Shown piece by piece: positions 39,601-52,004 of a stretch of DNA of 64,000 nt. The DNA lies in the NCBI GenBank assembly GCA_003344405.1, contig NOWV01000005.1, positions 868,001 to 932,000 of the forward strand. Direction: 5' to 3'. The first letter of the stretch is position 1; every line of letters starts with the position of its first letter. Origin of the DNA: Trichoplax sp. H2. Taxonomy: Eukaryota > Placozoa > Uniplacotomia > Trichoplacea. The notes under the pieces were generated by a model. It saw only the letters and a list, made by a program, of their open reading frames with translations. It had not been told where the DNA came from and did no database searches. The position numbers and the translations under genes were made by a program.

Positions 39601-41600
39601 ATCCTGAGAAGACTACTTAGAACTTTAGCTGAACAGATAAGATTTTCTCGCAATACTTTCTCCTACATCATTTTGCATAAATTGATTAATAATGTCATCA
39701 GTATCCTTTACCCAGTTGCGCATTGCATAAATTTACATATATAAATATACCCGTACAGTCAGTTCTCAATAAAGAAGAACTATATTCATGGCCAGCGGAT
39801 TTTTTAATAGCACATTGCCAGCGTAGAACATAGGTAAAACGTCGCTTTTTTAGATCCTCTTGACTTTCTAACTAAGTAAAGTTCTTTCAAGAAGTTACTT
39901 TAACTCAAATTGACCGGTAATAAAATCCTTGCTTGAAGTTGGATTACATTGTTCTAAATTTTCCCTAGCACCGCCGACAAACTTTTCATATATTTGTTTG
40001 TTAATCACGATATGTACCGCACTATCTTGACCCCAATTTCATAAGATATTTTAGACGAATATTTACTTTTGACGGACCTCCATCAGAATCTGCTACTGTC
40101 CCACATCTTTCAGTTCTTTTCTCGTATCGGTTACTACGATCACTTTAACTTTAAGTTCTCTATCAAAATTCTAAACTGTCAAATAGGTAACTTTGATCAT
40201 TTCTTATAAACAACACCACAATGAACGCTTTGATTTATAAAAACGCTCCAATTCTGACAATATAAAATTTCCTATTTTCCTTAATTCTCAATTTTAAATC
40301 GTTGAATTAAATAGCAACTACCCGGAAATAGATTCAAGAACATATTTTAATACCAAGGTCAAATGTTGAAATATTCTTCATTGATAGCTGCCACTATCTG
40401 AGATTTAGGTATGCTAGACTAGTTATTCTACAATTTATCAGATTTACACCGCTTATATCGCTTTAAAATCAACAAGACAAGCCATATGCCAGTAATTAAT
40501 AAAAAAAGTATATAAAGTGGCGTTTTTGAAATTTCGAATCCTTAGAATCAATTTGCCTGGGTATCTATCATATCTTATTACCTAAATCAAATAACTTCCG
40601 TCATATTTTAAACACTTAAAGGTTGCCTCGTTATGAAAGAATTATTGGTTTCTTTCTTTCAATTTCTAAAGTATTTCTTATTTTTAACTCTTCTTTTTAA
40701 TCTACGTTTAGCAATAACAAAACCTCGCCTCTAGTCTTGACCTTAAGAACATAAAAGTTATCTTTTTTACTTAAAAATAATCTTAATTCTTTTACCTACG
40801 AATTTTGAAAGTATTTATTATAATATTTTTTAACCTAGCAGTTATATGCTTGAACTAAGTGTTGCAGTCACATCTCTGCCCTGATTTTAAACTCCTAAAT
40901 AAAAGTCGCCCTTTCGCTGAAACTCTACGGGTTTACTCTTCAAGTTTAGGGAAATTTAATTTGTTAAATCTGTACCTCTTGCTTTTTATTGCTCAAACCA
41001 TGTTTAATGTCACCCCTACTCTTTATTTTTAACACGTTATGACCGTTCTACTAAAGATGATTACTAATTCTTTTTCCGTCCGTTGTCGAAAATTTTTATC
41101 ACATCTATATCTCACATTTATATTACCTAATTATAGCATAGTCCCTTATCTTTACTAAATTAGCTATAAATCAGCGCATTACTTAAGGTTATGCTTTTTT
41201 CTTTCAATTTTTAAAACTATTAACTGCTGCTGATTATGAAGCTTGGGTATTGTCATGATTTTTACATTCATAAAATGTAAGATTTGTGAGATGGCTACCA
41301 ATCACTGACATTAACCGTTATTTTTGCCTGATAAAAATATAAGCAAGTACATAGTCTATTCGTTATAACTTCTTGAAAAGACTAGCTATGTACGATATCT
41401 TTAATTTCTATCATTATAGTAATAATCAGTCACTAAAAATTTCGGTAATCCCAACCATTCTAGCGGTATAATGTAGCTAGTATTCAAGAATTTTAGGTTT
41501 GTTCTGACTAAAGCTTTGTTAATATCTAATCAAGTCTATCTGTTTATGGTGAATTTTTCGGCTAATGTATAGTTGTGCAGCGCTAAAATAATTTCTGCCA
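33643..41600. other. 8-kb gene-poor region
   Basis: Two candidates but no confident gene. One is a small exon at 34808-34863, starting MGGHKKVPSPLRTQTYSS with a GTAAGT donor, for which I found no sure continuation. The other is the possibly decayed coding sequence on the minus strand between about 38.1 and 41.5 kb. The 106-codon frame at 36242-36562 has no ATG at its start and ends in a leucine run from a TTA microsatellite. Confidence 0.4.
38900..40900 (-). pseudogene. Possible decayed retroelement remnant
   Basis: The minus strand is purine-rich and holds short open runs broken by many stops. The best run, about 40030-39895, includes WGQDSAVHIVINKQIYEKF, which recalls the aspartic-protease/pre-integrase segment of Copia-type elements (W-x-x-D-S-G-A-x-x-H). 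Here the catalytic-motif glycine is missing. Other broken runs lie at 39653-39462 and around 39780-39650. No terminal repeats, reverse transcriptase motif or intact frame was found. The assignment is tentative. Confidence 0.25.
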
Positions 41601-44412
41601 ATGGCCGAAAGCAATTCATTGCCTAGTGGAGGCAGACGCAACAACAAAAAATTAAGCTGTATCGATCATACATACTTACAAACTTCAGACAACGATACTA
41701 GCCATCATCGATCTTATTCTTTCGACGAAAACATGAATCATCCTAGAGAATCTGATGTACCGGAAAGAACTTACCGGGTAAGCATTTTGAAGATAGTGAA
41801 AAGTGATCTCTATGACACCTTTTCAATCAGTAATTTACGATGTTTAAGATTAGAATTCCCCTGTTTAATGCCCATTTTTGTTATTGAAAGTATACAAATG
41901 CATAAAATGCTTCTAATAATCGATCAATCTTTTAGTCTAATACTACGGCCAGCACTAGAAGAGAGCGCGTCAAACGGCAATTACGAGAAGCAAGTGAAAA
42001 AGTAGATAACTTAGAACGAAAGTATTCTCATCTGCATAGAAGAAACGACGAAGTAAAACACCTTTGCAGAATGGAATCATTTATTCTTAGTATTAAGATC
42101 AATCATGCTACCAGCACAGTACTAAAAAATGTTCCATTGAAATGTTTTTCTGTCATATTTTATAGTTGGCAATTTGTACGAGACAACTAGATGAGACTTA
42201 TGAAGCTATTGAGATCAATCAAAATAAAGCAAGAGCTAATTTAGAGAAATTGCAGCGTGTTACCGAGAAATCAGGGCTATTTCGCTCTTATAAGTAAGGG
42301 TTATATACTTTTAAATTCTTCTTTACTTTGAAAGAATCTTAAGTATTTCTTTTTTTTATGTTGGATAGTTTTAATGATGCTAAAATTGAAAATAGTTACG
42401 TGTAATGCAGTCGTTTGGATGTATAATTTAAGTGTTCTATTACTGTAGACAAGTAGAAGTGAAGCAGGGATTATTTAATGGACCATTTTTTTCTAATTCG
42501 CTATTTTACTTTCTGCCCTTGGTGAAGATCGTTTTTTACATACTTATTTTACTGAAACTTTTATGTTTACTTTGCTATAAGTCACCCTATTGTCCTACAG
42601 AATCGTTTATACAGTACAAATAGCCTGAAATACTTAATATACTGCTGGCATGAAGGAGGAATTATCATCTTCCCGATATAAAGTGAACAATCAGACTCGA
42701 TTACATTCTCTAAAAGTCTTTTAATTCCTTATGCTTAACTAATGTCTTTCTAATCGTTAGTTTAATATACTTACCGCTATATTCAATCTGTACATGTAGA
42801 TAGTTTACTCAAGGGATTCAGTAGCAGCTGCAATATAGCAGTGATGTAGTTTCGATATAAAATATTGTAAGGAAGACTGGGAATTTATCACTGACTATAG
42901 AGTAGAGCAGTTCGAGCTTACGAATGAATTATTTCCCCACTATAGTTTTACTCTCTACTATGCCCTCACGGCTGTTGTACTTCTCCATTTCTGCTTATTT
43001 TAATATCATCCTTTTTCTGCAGCATCTTCAGAAATTGCCTCAGTTCATTTTTAATTTACTTTTTCATGTAAAAACACTGCAGACATTAATTCAGTTTTCG
43101 ATTTGATTTATAACTTGATATTCAAAGAAGGCGAGCGTTACTTAAAGTACAAGAAACTCGAGTATATGCCAATGTCAATGATCGATCTTATATCCACTTA
43201 CTGTAATCTATTAAGTATTCTAATTTTGATATTTTTGACCTGTTCCAAATGATATTCCGGCGATATGACCGTATCATCATAGAAAGTGAAATTTTGAATT
43301 TAGTAAAGCTATAACCTCAGAGTGCAGACTCAATCTACTAGTTATATACTTAATGGTCAAGGTTATTTACCTTCTTATAAATGCTAGTACAATAACATTT
43401 ATATACGGTTGTGATTTAGATTGATTTGTAATTTGATAATATAATTAGCGTACTTTGTATTAGCGATTGCTATAATTCCCGGGGGTAGCTAGTTTTTATT
43501 AAATCAAAACTTTCTTCAATTTGGTATTTTTGGTCTTAATAAGTTTACAAAACACGACAGGTAAATTTCAATATCTAATTTCTATTACGTCATTAGCAAT
43601 TCTTCGAACGAAACAGAAAATCGATCTCAGCGACTTCGACAGCAGTACACTTTAGACTCTTGCAGCAATCTGGGATCAATGCGAAGTGGTGGATTATATC
43701 GAACAAGTAGCGAGATGAGTATTCCAAGAAGTCAAGCGCATTCTCCTACGGCAAGTACAATTTCTGATATGACGACAAATGCGGAAGAAATGACTTGGGA
43801 AGAGTTAACTGATGAATTAGAATTTCAAAAAAATAGAGTAGGTCTTATCCTTTCATTTAGCGGATACTTCATATTAACTTTATAATAAATGAGTCATTAT
43901 TATTATAACAGCAAAACATGATCAGTAAAACTTTAAGGATTTAGATTATGGTGTTCTTAGTCATTTAAGATTGTGTCTGTATTTATTGTAATAATAACTA
44001 ATATGTAGTCAGTGTTTTATATGTAAGCTAGAAGAATTAATATTTAATATTTAATGCGCATTTACATATCGATAAGATATGAATTTGGAAACTTTACCCT
44101 TTCTTTTTTAACCCTATTAGGTAGCATTCTATGAAAATAACTACAGAAATGAGAAGATGGACAGACAACGTGCAATGACTGACAAGGAAGTCTTTAAGTT
44201 CAAATTAGAGAAAGCAAATAGTAAAATTGATGACCTGAAAAAGAAGGTATAAATAAAGACCTATTTCATCTATTTAATCTCCTATTTGAGCATAAAGTAT
44301 CAGTTTATAACTTTAGATTCTGTTGCTCGCTTTATGTTACTTCTGTTAGGTGGAAAATCTAGACAGCGAGTTAAAAAATGAACGCGATAAAAATAGATTA
44401 TTAAGACATAAG
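41601..44412 (+). CDS. Coiled-coil protein of unknown family (3' end not found)
   Basis: Exons 41601-41777, 41936-42052, 42166-42293, 43597-43837, 44121-44246 and 44350-44412 join in frame to give 284 residues. A polar N-terminus (MAESNSLPSGGRRNNKK) leads into a charged helix (RRERVKRQLREASEKVDNLE) and a second helix (LDETYEAIEINQNKARANLE). A Ser-rich linker follows (SEMSIPRSQAHSPTASTISD), then an acidic MTWEELTDELEFQKNRV and a long coiled coil (FKFKLEKANSKIDDLKKKVE). Reading through the last donor would stop at about 44480; otherwise further exons are needed and I could not find them. It is likely cytoskeletal or trafficking-related, but that is only from its composition. Confidence 0.6.
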
Positions 44413-46238
44413 GTAAGTTATTCATTTATTTACTATAAATACTTTACATCAATTCCTGTAGTATCCATATTCAAGAGTTAAATTTCTGTTCTTACTAGCA
44501 TTAAATAAGAAAGGTTATGATATCAGTTATTTTGTATTTACTGCCTTCCTTGATAGCATCTATAGTCTAATAGTGATCGCATTTTTTATATACAGTTACT
44601 TCAACTAGGCATCGTCGATTTCTAAGTTACCCAAAGCTGGGAAGCTTGACTGCTTTTATTTTATTTCGTCAATAATTCTATGTAGAATAGTTAAAGTTTC
44701 ACTGTACAATCGCGTTGTACTCGATAACTATGTTATTATAGTAACTACCTACGATTAGAAGCAATGTAAGTAGCAGATGTAATCAAAATTACTGCAGTTT
44801 AGTGAAACTGTAACACTTAATTAACTGAATCGACATCTGTCGTGAAAGCAAGAATGGAGCTAAGCTAGCAAATATTGATATCAGTTACCATATTTCAATT
44901 ATTCCATGTTAACACAGCTGTTTTGTACAATATCAGTGCCATTTTATTCTAGAAACTTTAATTTAAACGTTTCAAAATCTAGCCTATATCTCATGAATTG
45001 CTTCTAACGGTATCATATTGGAAAGATTAACTAAATTGTAAAGAACTCTTCTATTTAACTATGTAATATTGTTTTCAGCGATTAGCTTTTTCTATTCAAC
45101 TATTTCATAGGGTATAACGCGATTTTTTGCTTTGCTTTGAGATTTGGTTAAATCAGTAAATTAGTGCATATATGATGTTCTAACAGAGCAAAATGCCATC
45201 AGAATTTTTTTACACCTTTAAGAAAATCTCTGCTAAATATGCGCGATAACAACGTTCGTTATTATCGTGTATGCAAGCCAATCTTGAGCTACGCACAATG
45301 ATATTTTTTATGGTTTCTAATTTGCTGAAACAGTGATAGCTTTACTTTGCAAACGATTGGTTATTGATAATGTCGATTTCGTCCAATCAAGAACTTCTAA
45401 ATGCTCCTGTAAGACTTTGTGGATTAAGGATACATTTACTAACAATTGAACAAGTTAAGAAACAAATAAAATTTAGACTTTTCTTCGTTAATAATGCTGT
45501 CATTAAGGATAGTTGCAACTAGTCATACTAATACAATTGAAAGAATATGGCCTCATTTTATAGAAGTTGAAGGGTCTTATGTTATCAATATGGTATCACG
45601 TTGGTGCGGGATATAAATCTGCTCTTAAACACAATTCATATAGATAAGAGAGAATATCCAGCTCCTAATGCCAGTATTCTAATATCTCTAGTAATCGTAA
45701 AGAGTGTATCTCTTCAAGTTAATTACAGTTCATTTCGTAAGATACGATTCGATACGGATAGAAGGTTGTAGTTTATAAGCATGATTGCTTTTATATCGAC
45801 AGATTATTATCGGCGAATAGTTTCCAAGCTACTTACAACAATTTAAAACGCTTATGATAACAGTTCAAGTAGATATTATGTTTTATACCACCTCTAGAAT
45901 GGAATTTAAACTGGTAGATTTACCTTAAACTGAGATGTAAAAACAGAAGAAACGGACTAATAATATAACGATAGGTAAATTGTGATATATAGATAAGATA
46001 TATAACTCTAGTAATTGACAAATATAATGAATAGCTAGCTCTAAATACAGAACGAATGATGAGTTACTATGTTGCAATAAATCATAGTACACTTTTACAG
46101 TTTAAGAAAGTCTCAATACCGGCCATCATTGTTAGAGAGTAATATATAGTACAACTAGAATACATAATGGTTGAAGCACTTAGCTACTAAAAGTAAATGA
46201 GAATACTGCAAACGAAAAATCGAATGCCATTCAAAAAA
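44413..46238. other. Convergent intergenic region, nothing recognised
   Basis: AT-rich sequence between the coiled-coil gene and the 3' end of the minus-strand membrane protein gene. No exon or repeat was seen that I can support. Confidence 0.45.
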
Positions 46239-48506
46239 TTAGCGCCCGTGAGTAGTGTGAGCTGCATGTGTGCCAGTGCCAGCAGCTGGGGTTCCAGTGC
46301 CAGTAGCTGCAGTACCAGTTGCATGGCCGGTAGTATTTCCATGATGGCCAGTGTGATGTGGATTCATTGTAGTTGGCATCGAATGAGTAGGGTGCACAGT
46401 GCTGTTACTTTTGGGAGCATGATGCCAAACAAAGATATCGATAGTGATGCTTTGGAAAAGGAAGAGGAAACAAATAAACCATATATACCATGACTTTTCC
46501 GAGCCCTATTTGTGATAAGATATAAGAAGAATTGCGTTAAGCCTGTTATATTACTGTAAGGATTGAATAGCTCATCTTCAGTACTACTTCAATGTTTCAA
46601 TGTAAGATAAAATCGGAAAATGTAGCATCCTGTAGTAAGAGTGTATAATTACAAATCGATAACGGGTGACTATCTGGCATTTTCAATAATGAGAATGTAT
46701 ATAAATCTTGTTGCAGTTAACTTACTATTATTCCACGGTAATACCAGAATACCTATATAGTAGAAATAAAATTGAATTATCACTTCTATGAATATCAAAC
46801 ATTGTAAGGAGTATCCTATATAAGCAACTGCTGTCGATTAATTATTGATTGTACTATGATTATTTGGATTCTATCGTTTACAAGTTGGACATGACATGGT
46901 ATTGAATTGTGTAATTACAATACTTACAATTACTAATGCGAGCAAAGAGGAGACTAAACAGCAAGAAAATCAATAATTAGAAGGCAGTCATGAGTAATAC
47001 TATCAAAAACTTGTGCATTCCAATCAGGAATTTTATATACGTCCAAAGGCATTTCTGTACTCCAATGCAATATCATATGGCACTTACTGACTAGATTAGC
47101 GGTCAAGAAATTGACATTTGGATTGGTGGCTGACTTTATACCACAGAAGACAAGTGCTAGCTAAAAGAATATAGAAAAATAATTAACGTATTATTGACGT
47201 CCCTGTAGTCTGTGAATATGGGTATGGTACAGCATACTTACTATACATGAGCACAGCGTTAACAGAATGGTCAAACGCCTGGCAAGTTTCTGCAAAAAGA
47301 AATGGAGCAAAATTATTCAACATTGGCAGGCGTATTTCTATAGAAGTATTATAAGGCCAGTGAAAACGCGTCTACTGTGCTTCTGTAATCCTTGCATAAG
47401 CAATGTTGAATTGTTTCACATCGTTCTTACGCGTATTAGGATCAGACATGATTAACGGATTTTTCTTGATTTTATTGTACTTGTACAGGCAAGACACAAG
47501 TTTCAAATTGGATAGTTTGTTGATTAGTCGATAGCCTGGTAAAGTCCATAGTAGGATTAAAGCAATCCATGAAGGACACATTTAATAACAAAATTTCTTC
47601 CCTAAAATTTAACATCTATTTTACGACACTCTCTTATTGTACTGTACAATAGAGCTTGAAGGATAAGGGTCCAACAACGGGGCCAATTTCATCATCGAGT
47701 CTTGACAAATTTACAAATGTACTAATGTAGTTTATAAAATTTGATTGTGATAGCTGATGGTAACGAGCAGGACTACTATTGAATTGGCCTATGTAGAGTA
47801 AAGTATAGTATACTGTACAGTATTGTGTTGCAAAGATCTGCAAAGCAGATCCATGTTGTACTGTACTTGAAAAAGGTGTACTGTGATAGCGCTCCCTATT
47901 GCCTACGATGATTCGTTGGTTAATCGACCGTAGTAAAACTATCGTTAACGTAGTCGCATTTATTTGTAAGGTATGATGAGTAGGCTATCTCTTTCCAGGT
48001 ATAATGATAGACTAAAGGGGATTTTGATGGCTTTGTTCCAGATTGACGAGTGGAACATCCATCTCACTGGTTGACTTTCATTCTTTCTTTTTATGGTAGA
48101 GTACTGCACGTCCATTATGGATTTGATCCCTCCTTTTACCGTTATATACGAGTATAGTAAGAACAGCATGTAGAACTGCATTTGATTTAGATTAGGTTAA
48201 GAAAGAACAGAAAGCTTTTACATTTGCTTTGGTATCTCTAAATAACGACGGTAGAATCGGCCATGACTGCAATGAAGAGAAGTGTACCACTACAGTTGTA
48301 TGATGGCCTACTTGAGCTTGTCTGGATCTTTCCAAGCGTGCAGTCACTTGATATACAGTTCACAATTTTCCATAGAAATTGAAGCCGTTGTCAACAGGAG
48401 AAGTAGGCCATCGTTCAACTAACAACGTTCATCAACTCCTAAATTAAGCTAAGAATGAAGTGTATACCTTTCGACGAGAATCTTCCTGATAAATCTGTTC
48501 AGCCAT
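46239..48506 (-). CDS. Small three-helix membrane protein with His/Thr/Gly-rich tail (pair member A)
   Basis: Complete 5-exon model, 150 aa: 48506-48468, 47289-47242, 47160-47088, 46953-46928, 46505-46239. The short N-terminus (MAEQIYQEDSRRK) is followed by three hydrophobic helices: LTILLTLCSCILALVFCGI (18-36), NFLTANLVISSLLALVI (46-62) and WYIWFICFLFLFQSITIDIF (68-87). The cytosolic or lumenal tail is rich in His, Thr, Gly and Ala (HHTGHHGNTTGHATGT). There is no signal peptide. The exon pattern 48/73/26 nt, with phases 0-0-1-0, matches the divergent gene at 49847-51622, which supports both models. The family is not recognised; tetraspan/MARVEL-like proteins are the nearest loose comparison. 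A competing first exon ending ITEAQ (47450-47372) lacks a usable donor and was set aside. Confidence 0.7.
47635..47885. repeat. TACTGTAC-type repeats in intron 1 of pair member A
   Basis: Scattered TGTACTGTAC, TACTGTACAGTA and TTGTACTGTACTT words, of the same kind as at 24.6-25.5 kb. They lie in the first intron of the minus-strand gene. Confidence 0.6.
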
Positions 48507-49300
48507 GATTGTTGTTGCGTTCCGAGGACTTTTGACAAGAGACCCTCTATTGAGTTACCGTATACTGTATACTGCGCAGTGTACACAATACAACAACTGC
48601 GTTGTTGACTATGACATCATTATGGCAGGCGGCTAGCTAGAAAAAGCTGCTAGCTGCACTTCTACTTGGTCATGTACACTTAACATGGAGACTGTTGGTG
48701 GAATAGGAGAATGCCCAAGGGGAATTTAGCGTGTTTGCTTTTGCTTTTTTCACTATTACTCCAATCAGGGATGACTTAGTACGACTGCAGTGCAAGATTT
48801 GATGGCCTTTCAAAGGTGGAAACACCTTGTCTGTCAACTGTGATCAGTCGACATGAAGACCACCAAGTTACTGCGTATTTTTGGAGAATAGCAATGGAGA
48901 AAGTAGTACATTACTGTAGATTGGATTAAGATCTGGCGTGGACAGTTGACCGAGAGTCCTTCTCCATTGGACTAAAACTCCATGACTGGACGTATGATAA
49001 AGACCAGTTGCAAGCTATTTCTACCCACATAAGCTCGTTGACTACAGTATGATCTGCCCCCAAAAATAGTCAGGAAAAAAATTCCTCTTGTTGCACAGAC
49101 TGTTTGGATCAATGAATGGAATGGATCCGATTTTTGTTTTTGCTCTTCTATCACCTGGCTAGTTGTAACAGTGGATGATAGACTTCTATGTTAGTGCATA
49201 ACTTTCGCCTCGCATTCTAATGAAGTCTCTCTTGTTGTTCATTAAAATTATCAATATCATTTGAATTGTCTATTGTCTATTTTCCCTCTCTGTCTTGACT

Positions 49301-49610
49301 GTCTTTTCGACAGATGGATAGTGTAGTGATTTTTCTCCCAATCAATGGAGTCCCATCGCACGACTAAGAAACTATGACATCATGATTGCTATCTGCATCC
49401 ATGCCCAGGTTAACAGGGAATACAGGGACAGCTTGTAGTCGAGAGAGGTTGTTGTCTTCTCGACAGATGGATAGTGTAGGGATTTCTCTCCCAACGAAAT
49501 AGAGTCTTATGACACAATTAAATTACTATGACATCATGATTAGCAATCTCCATCCATGGCGACATTGCCGAGGCCAATAGGGAATACAGAGAATAAGAAG
49601 TAGTTTGGGG
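49301..49610. repeat. ~150-bp tandem duplication between the head-to-head genes
   Basis: Copies at 49301-49440 and 49454-49610 share GTCTT.TCGACAGATGGATA, GTGTAG.GATTT.TCTCCCAA, CTATGACATCATGATT.GC and AATAGGGAATACAG. The unit lies in the likely shared promoter region, upstream of the 49847 start. Confidence 0.75.
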
Positions 49611-49846
49611 AACAGGTTGTAGTCGCCTAGTGCGCACCAATACAGCTCAATCTACGAGGCAGTTTGCTGTTATGGAAAGTGGTGTTTGCGCTATCGTTTT
49701 GTGTTTTTGTCTTTTTGTCTACAAGGCAAGGTAAATGTATAGAGTAAGCTAGCGTTTGAGGTAGTAACTTTGGTCACTGGGCGCAATTTAGTCAAAGTAG
49801 CAGTCGAGTCCTGTAGAGGGAAGAGTACAATAAATCAAGCAGCGAA

Positions 49847-51622
49847 ATGGCGGATGATGAAGGAAGTAAATTGGTTACAGACGAGGGATCGCAACAACCC
49901 GATAACGAAAAACAAGTCAACCATGATTCCGGAGCAGGCCGTAAAATGGTAAATGAGCTTGAATCGTTGAAATTGAAAGATAGAATATCGACGATCAACG
50001 CTACGCATAAATCGTCGTTCTACATTATAACGGTAGTTTCGAAGTGAGACAGAGTACTTGCTACGACATGTTATTCGTCTGGTTTCGTATCGCATAGATT
50101 GAAATACAAACGGAGCAATCTTGATGCTTCGCTTAAGTCAAGAAGACAAGAATAGGAAATAGATAAAATGGATAGGTATATAGTATTGTATTCTAGAATG
50201 AATCATGTCCATCATTGGCTTGGTCATGGAATAGGACTACTTTGACAGTAGATTCCCACGTTACAGTAGAAGGAACAATGTTGCAGCCGCTACGGCTAAA
50301 ACATCAATGACAGAAAAGCTCCAACAAATAGAAATAATAAATCGGATCAACGTGGATATCTAATTCCTACAATAGGAGTTGCATATCCATGTTGATCCAA
50401 GAACCCTTATTACCGTACATTTTAAAATACATCGTCCATCTCGCAATGAAAGACAATACTAACTTTATTGCTTTGCAGTGTACTCTACATTTTAAAATAC
50501 GTCGTCCATCTGGCAATGGAATACGATACCATTATTATGACTGTGCAGTGTGCAGTATACATTTTAAAATACATATCGTCAATCTCGCAATGCAATGCCA
50601 TCAAGAATTGCTGTATACTTTGAAATATATTACAATCCATCAATCAATACGTATACATCTACTTATTAGTATCAAAAATAAATTCAGTACATAGCTACAT
50701 ACCATGACTGTGCTATGCTTACGAGGATACTAAAAACTCCTCACCTTAACAGTGCCTCCATAACGTGAAATATTCATACTTTGCTGTCTTTATGTTGCAA
50801 TAGCGTATCTTCCAGTTGGTCTCCGTTATCGTCGCGACTGTCATGGTTTTGGTAAGTTCGTTTATACCAATCTTTGCCTACTTAACCTGTCATGCACATA
50901 CTGGGACAATCTTATTCATTGCTGCATAATTATTATACTCCTACACGTATAGATCACACTGGGTCTGTCCATATACCGTGCAGTAGCTATCGATGGATTG
51001 TATATCTTGCTAGGAATAAACTTACTTGGTAAGAGTACTCATCGATTAATACTTTTAGTGTGTTCCTACATTGCCTAATGCATGTATATTGAAAAATAGT
51101 CAAATCTCGCAATATTTAATACTGTAACGTACTGAAAGAGAATTAATTAAATAGGTATTATTGCAAGTTAAATGAGCTTTACAGTAGTACAGTATTACGT
51201 ATAAATTGAACGATTGATATCGTTCAATATTGACAGTCATAGGGCCGCTTATCTAGCTTAACTACTAATAGAGCAACCTAATTTACTTGCTATTCAATGA
51301 ATTTACTAACGATGCATATATATGAATGTGTTTATTTTTTTTTTATACCAACCACAACTCATAATATAGCCGTCGCTCAAATTGGAATCGTTGTCGTAAG
51401 TCCTGTTACAATAATGAGTCAAAGATTTTTAATCAACTAATTTACGATTCAGCTAAAATATCAGTACAAATATTCAAGGGATGTTAACATGTTTCATTCT
51501 TTCAGTTTTACTGGATCCGTACTGAAGAAATACCAGCTAGTAAGAGTTGGTTTCTCTATGTCGTCGATCTTGCTGTGATTCTGGAATGTATCTTTACAAA
51601 TATATTGCTGTTCAGGCAATAA
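49847..51622 (+). CDS. Small three-helix membrane protein (pair member B)
   Basis: Complete 5-exon model, 122 aa: 49847-49948, 50804-50851, 50953-51028, 51370-51395, 51506-51622. The N-terminus is polar and acidic (MADDEGSKLVTDEGSQQPDN) and ends GAGRKM. Helices: FQLVSVIVATVMVLITLGLS (about 37-56), AIDGLYILLGINLLGAVAQI (about 62-81, running on into GIVV) and WFLYVVDLAVILECIFTNIL (about 99-118), then FRQ-stop. Internal exons of 48, 76 and 26 nt, with phases 0-0-1-0, match pair member A, as does the shared Ser-x-Lys-Ser-Trp or Ser-Lys-Ser-Trp before the last helix. There is no long tail here. If the first donor is ignored the frame runs only to 50047. Part of the last exon is repeated after the N gap at 52005. 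The family is not recognised. Confidence 0.7.
50344..50398. repeat. Hairpin-forming inverted repeat in intron 1
   Basis: GGATCAACGTGGATAT pairs with ATATCCATGTTGATCC at the other end (one mismatch in 16). An inner stem AATTCCT / AGGAGTT lies between. The 55-nt whole would fold into a long hairpin. It may be a tiny element or a structural feature. Confidence 0.7.
50417..50600. repeat. Three ~70-bp direct repeats in intron 1
   Basis: Each unit begins ACATTTTAAAATAC, continues with ATCGTC.ATCT.GCAATG and ends near GTGCAGTGTA-type sequence. Units start near 50417, 50487 and 50559. Confidence 0.75.
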
Positions 51623-52004
51623 ATTCCGAACTCATATATATACTATCGTAGATGATTTTTGTTCATTGTGGTGCCATCTTATCACTACATTATACAGCAC
51701 TTGCTAAACAAGGTTGAATTACTAACTGAAAATAACGACCAATGTCCACGATATACAAACTATTACACTTATTGATGTGGATTTTTTCTTATAAATAGCT
51801 TAGTGGATTTTTTCTTATAAATAGCTTAGTGGATTTTTTCTTATAAATAGCTTACCTATTCTATTAATATTACATATATATAGTGTATCTGGGGTAATTC
51901 AATTTACTCTCCCTTTACTGTATTAGGCCAATGTCATGTTATTAATTTAAATTATGCCCTAGTTAATAAATATCTCGGAAGTATAGAACAAAACTAATTT
52001 ACAG
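51570..52004. repeat. Left copy of a duplicated segment beside the second gap
   Basis: A 435-bp stretch repeated at 52025-52407 (383 bp). The 52-bp difference is exactly two units of the 26-bp tandem repeat, present three times here and once in the right copy. It includes the end of the last exon of pair member B. Two alleles placed in tandem is the likely cause. Confidence 0.9.
51777..51854. repeat. 26-bp tandem repeat, three units
   Basis: GTGGATTTTTTCTTATAAAT followed by AGCTTA, three perfect copies. The allele after the gap has one copy. Confidence 0.95.

Noticed and set aside
46197-46493. 98-codon plus-strand frame rich in Ser, Cys and Met
   Set aside because: It is the antisense shadow of the His/Thr/Gly-rich last exon of the minus-strand membrane protein; its low-complexity composition mirrors that tail.
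47372-47581. Minus-strand frame ending ITEAQ as first exon of pair member A
   Set aside because: It has no usable GT donor in the required phase, while the exon at 48468-48506 joins in phase 0 and matches the architecture of pair member B.
50344-50398. microRNA precursor reading of the hairpin
   Set aside because: A single short hairpin without evidence of processing or conservation is not enough, and microRNAs have been reported as absent from placozoans, the suspected group.
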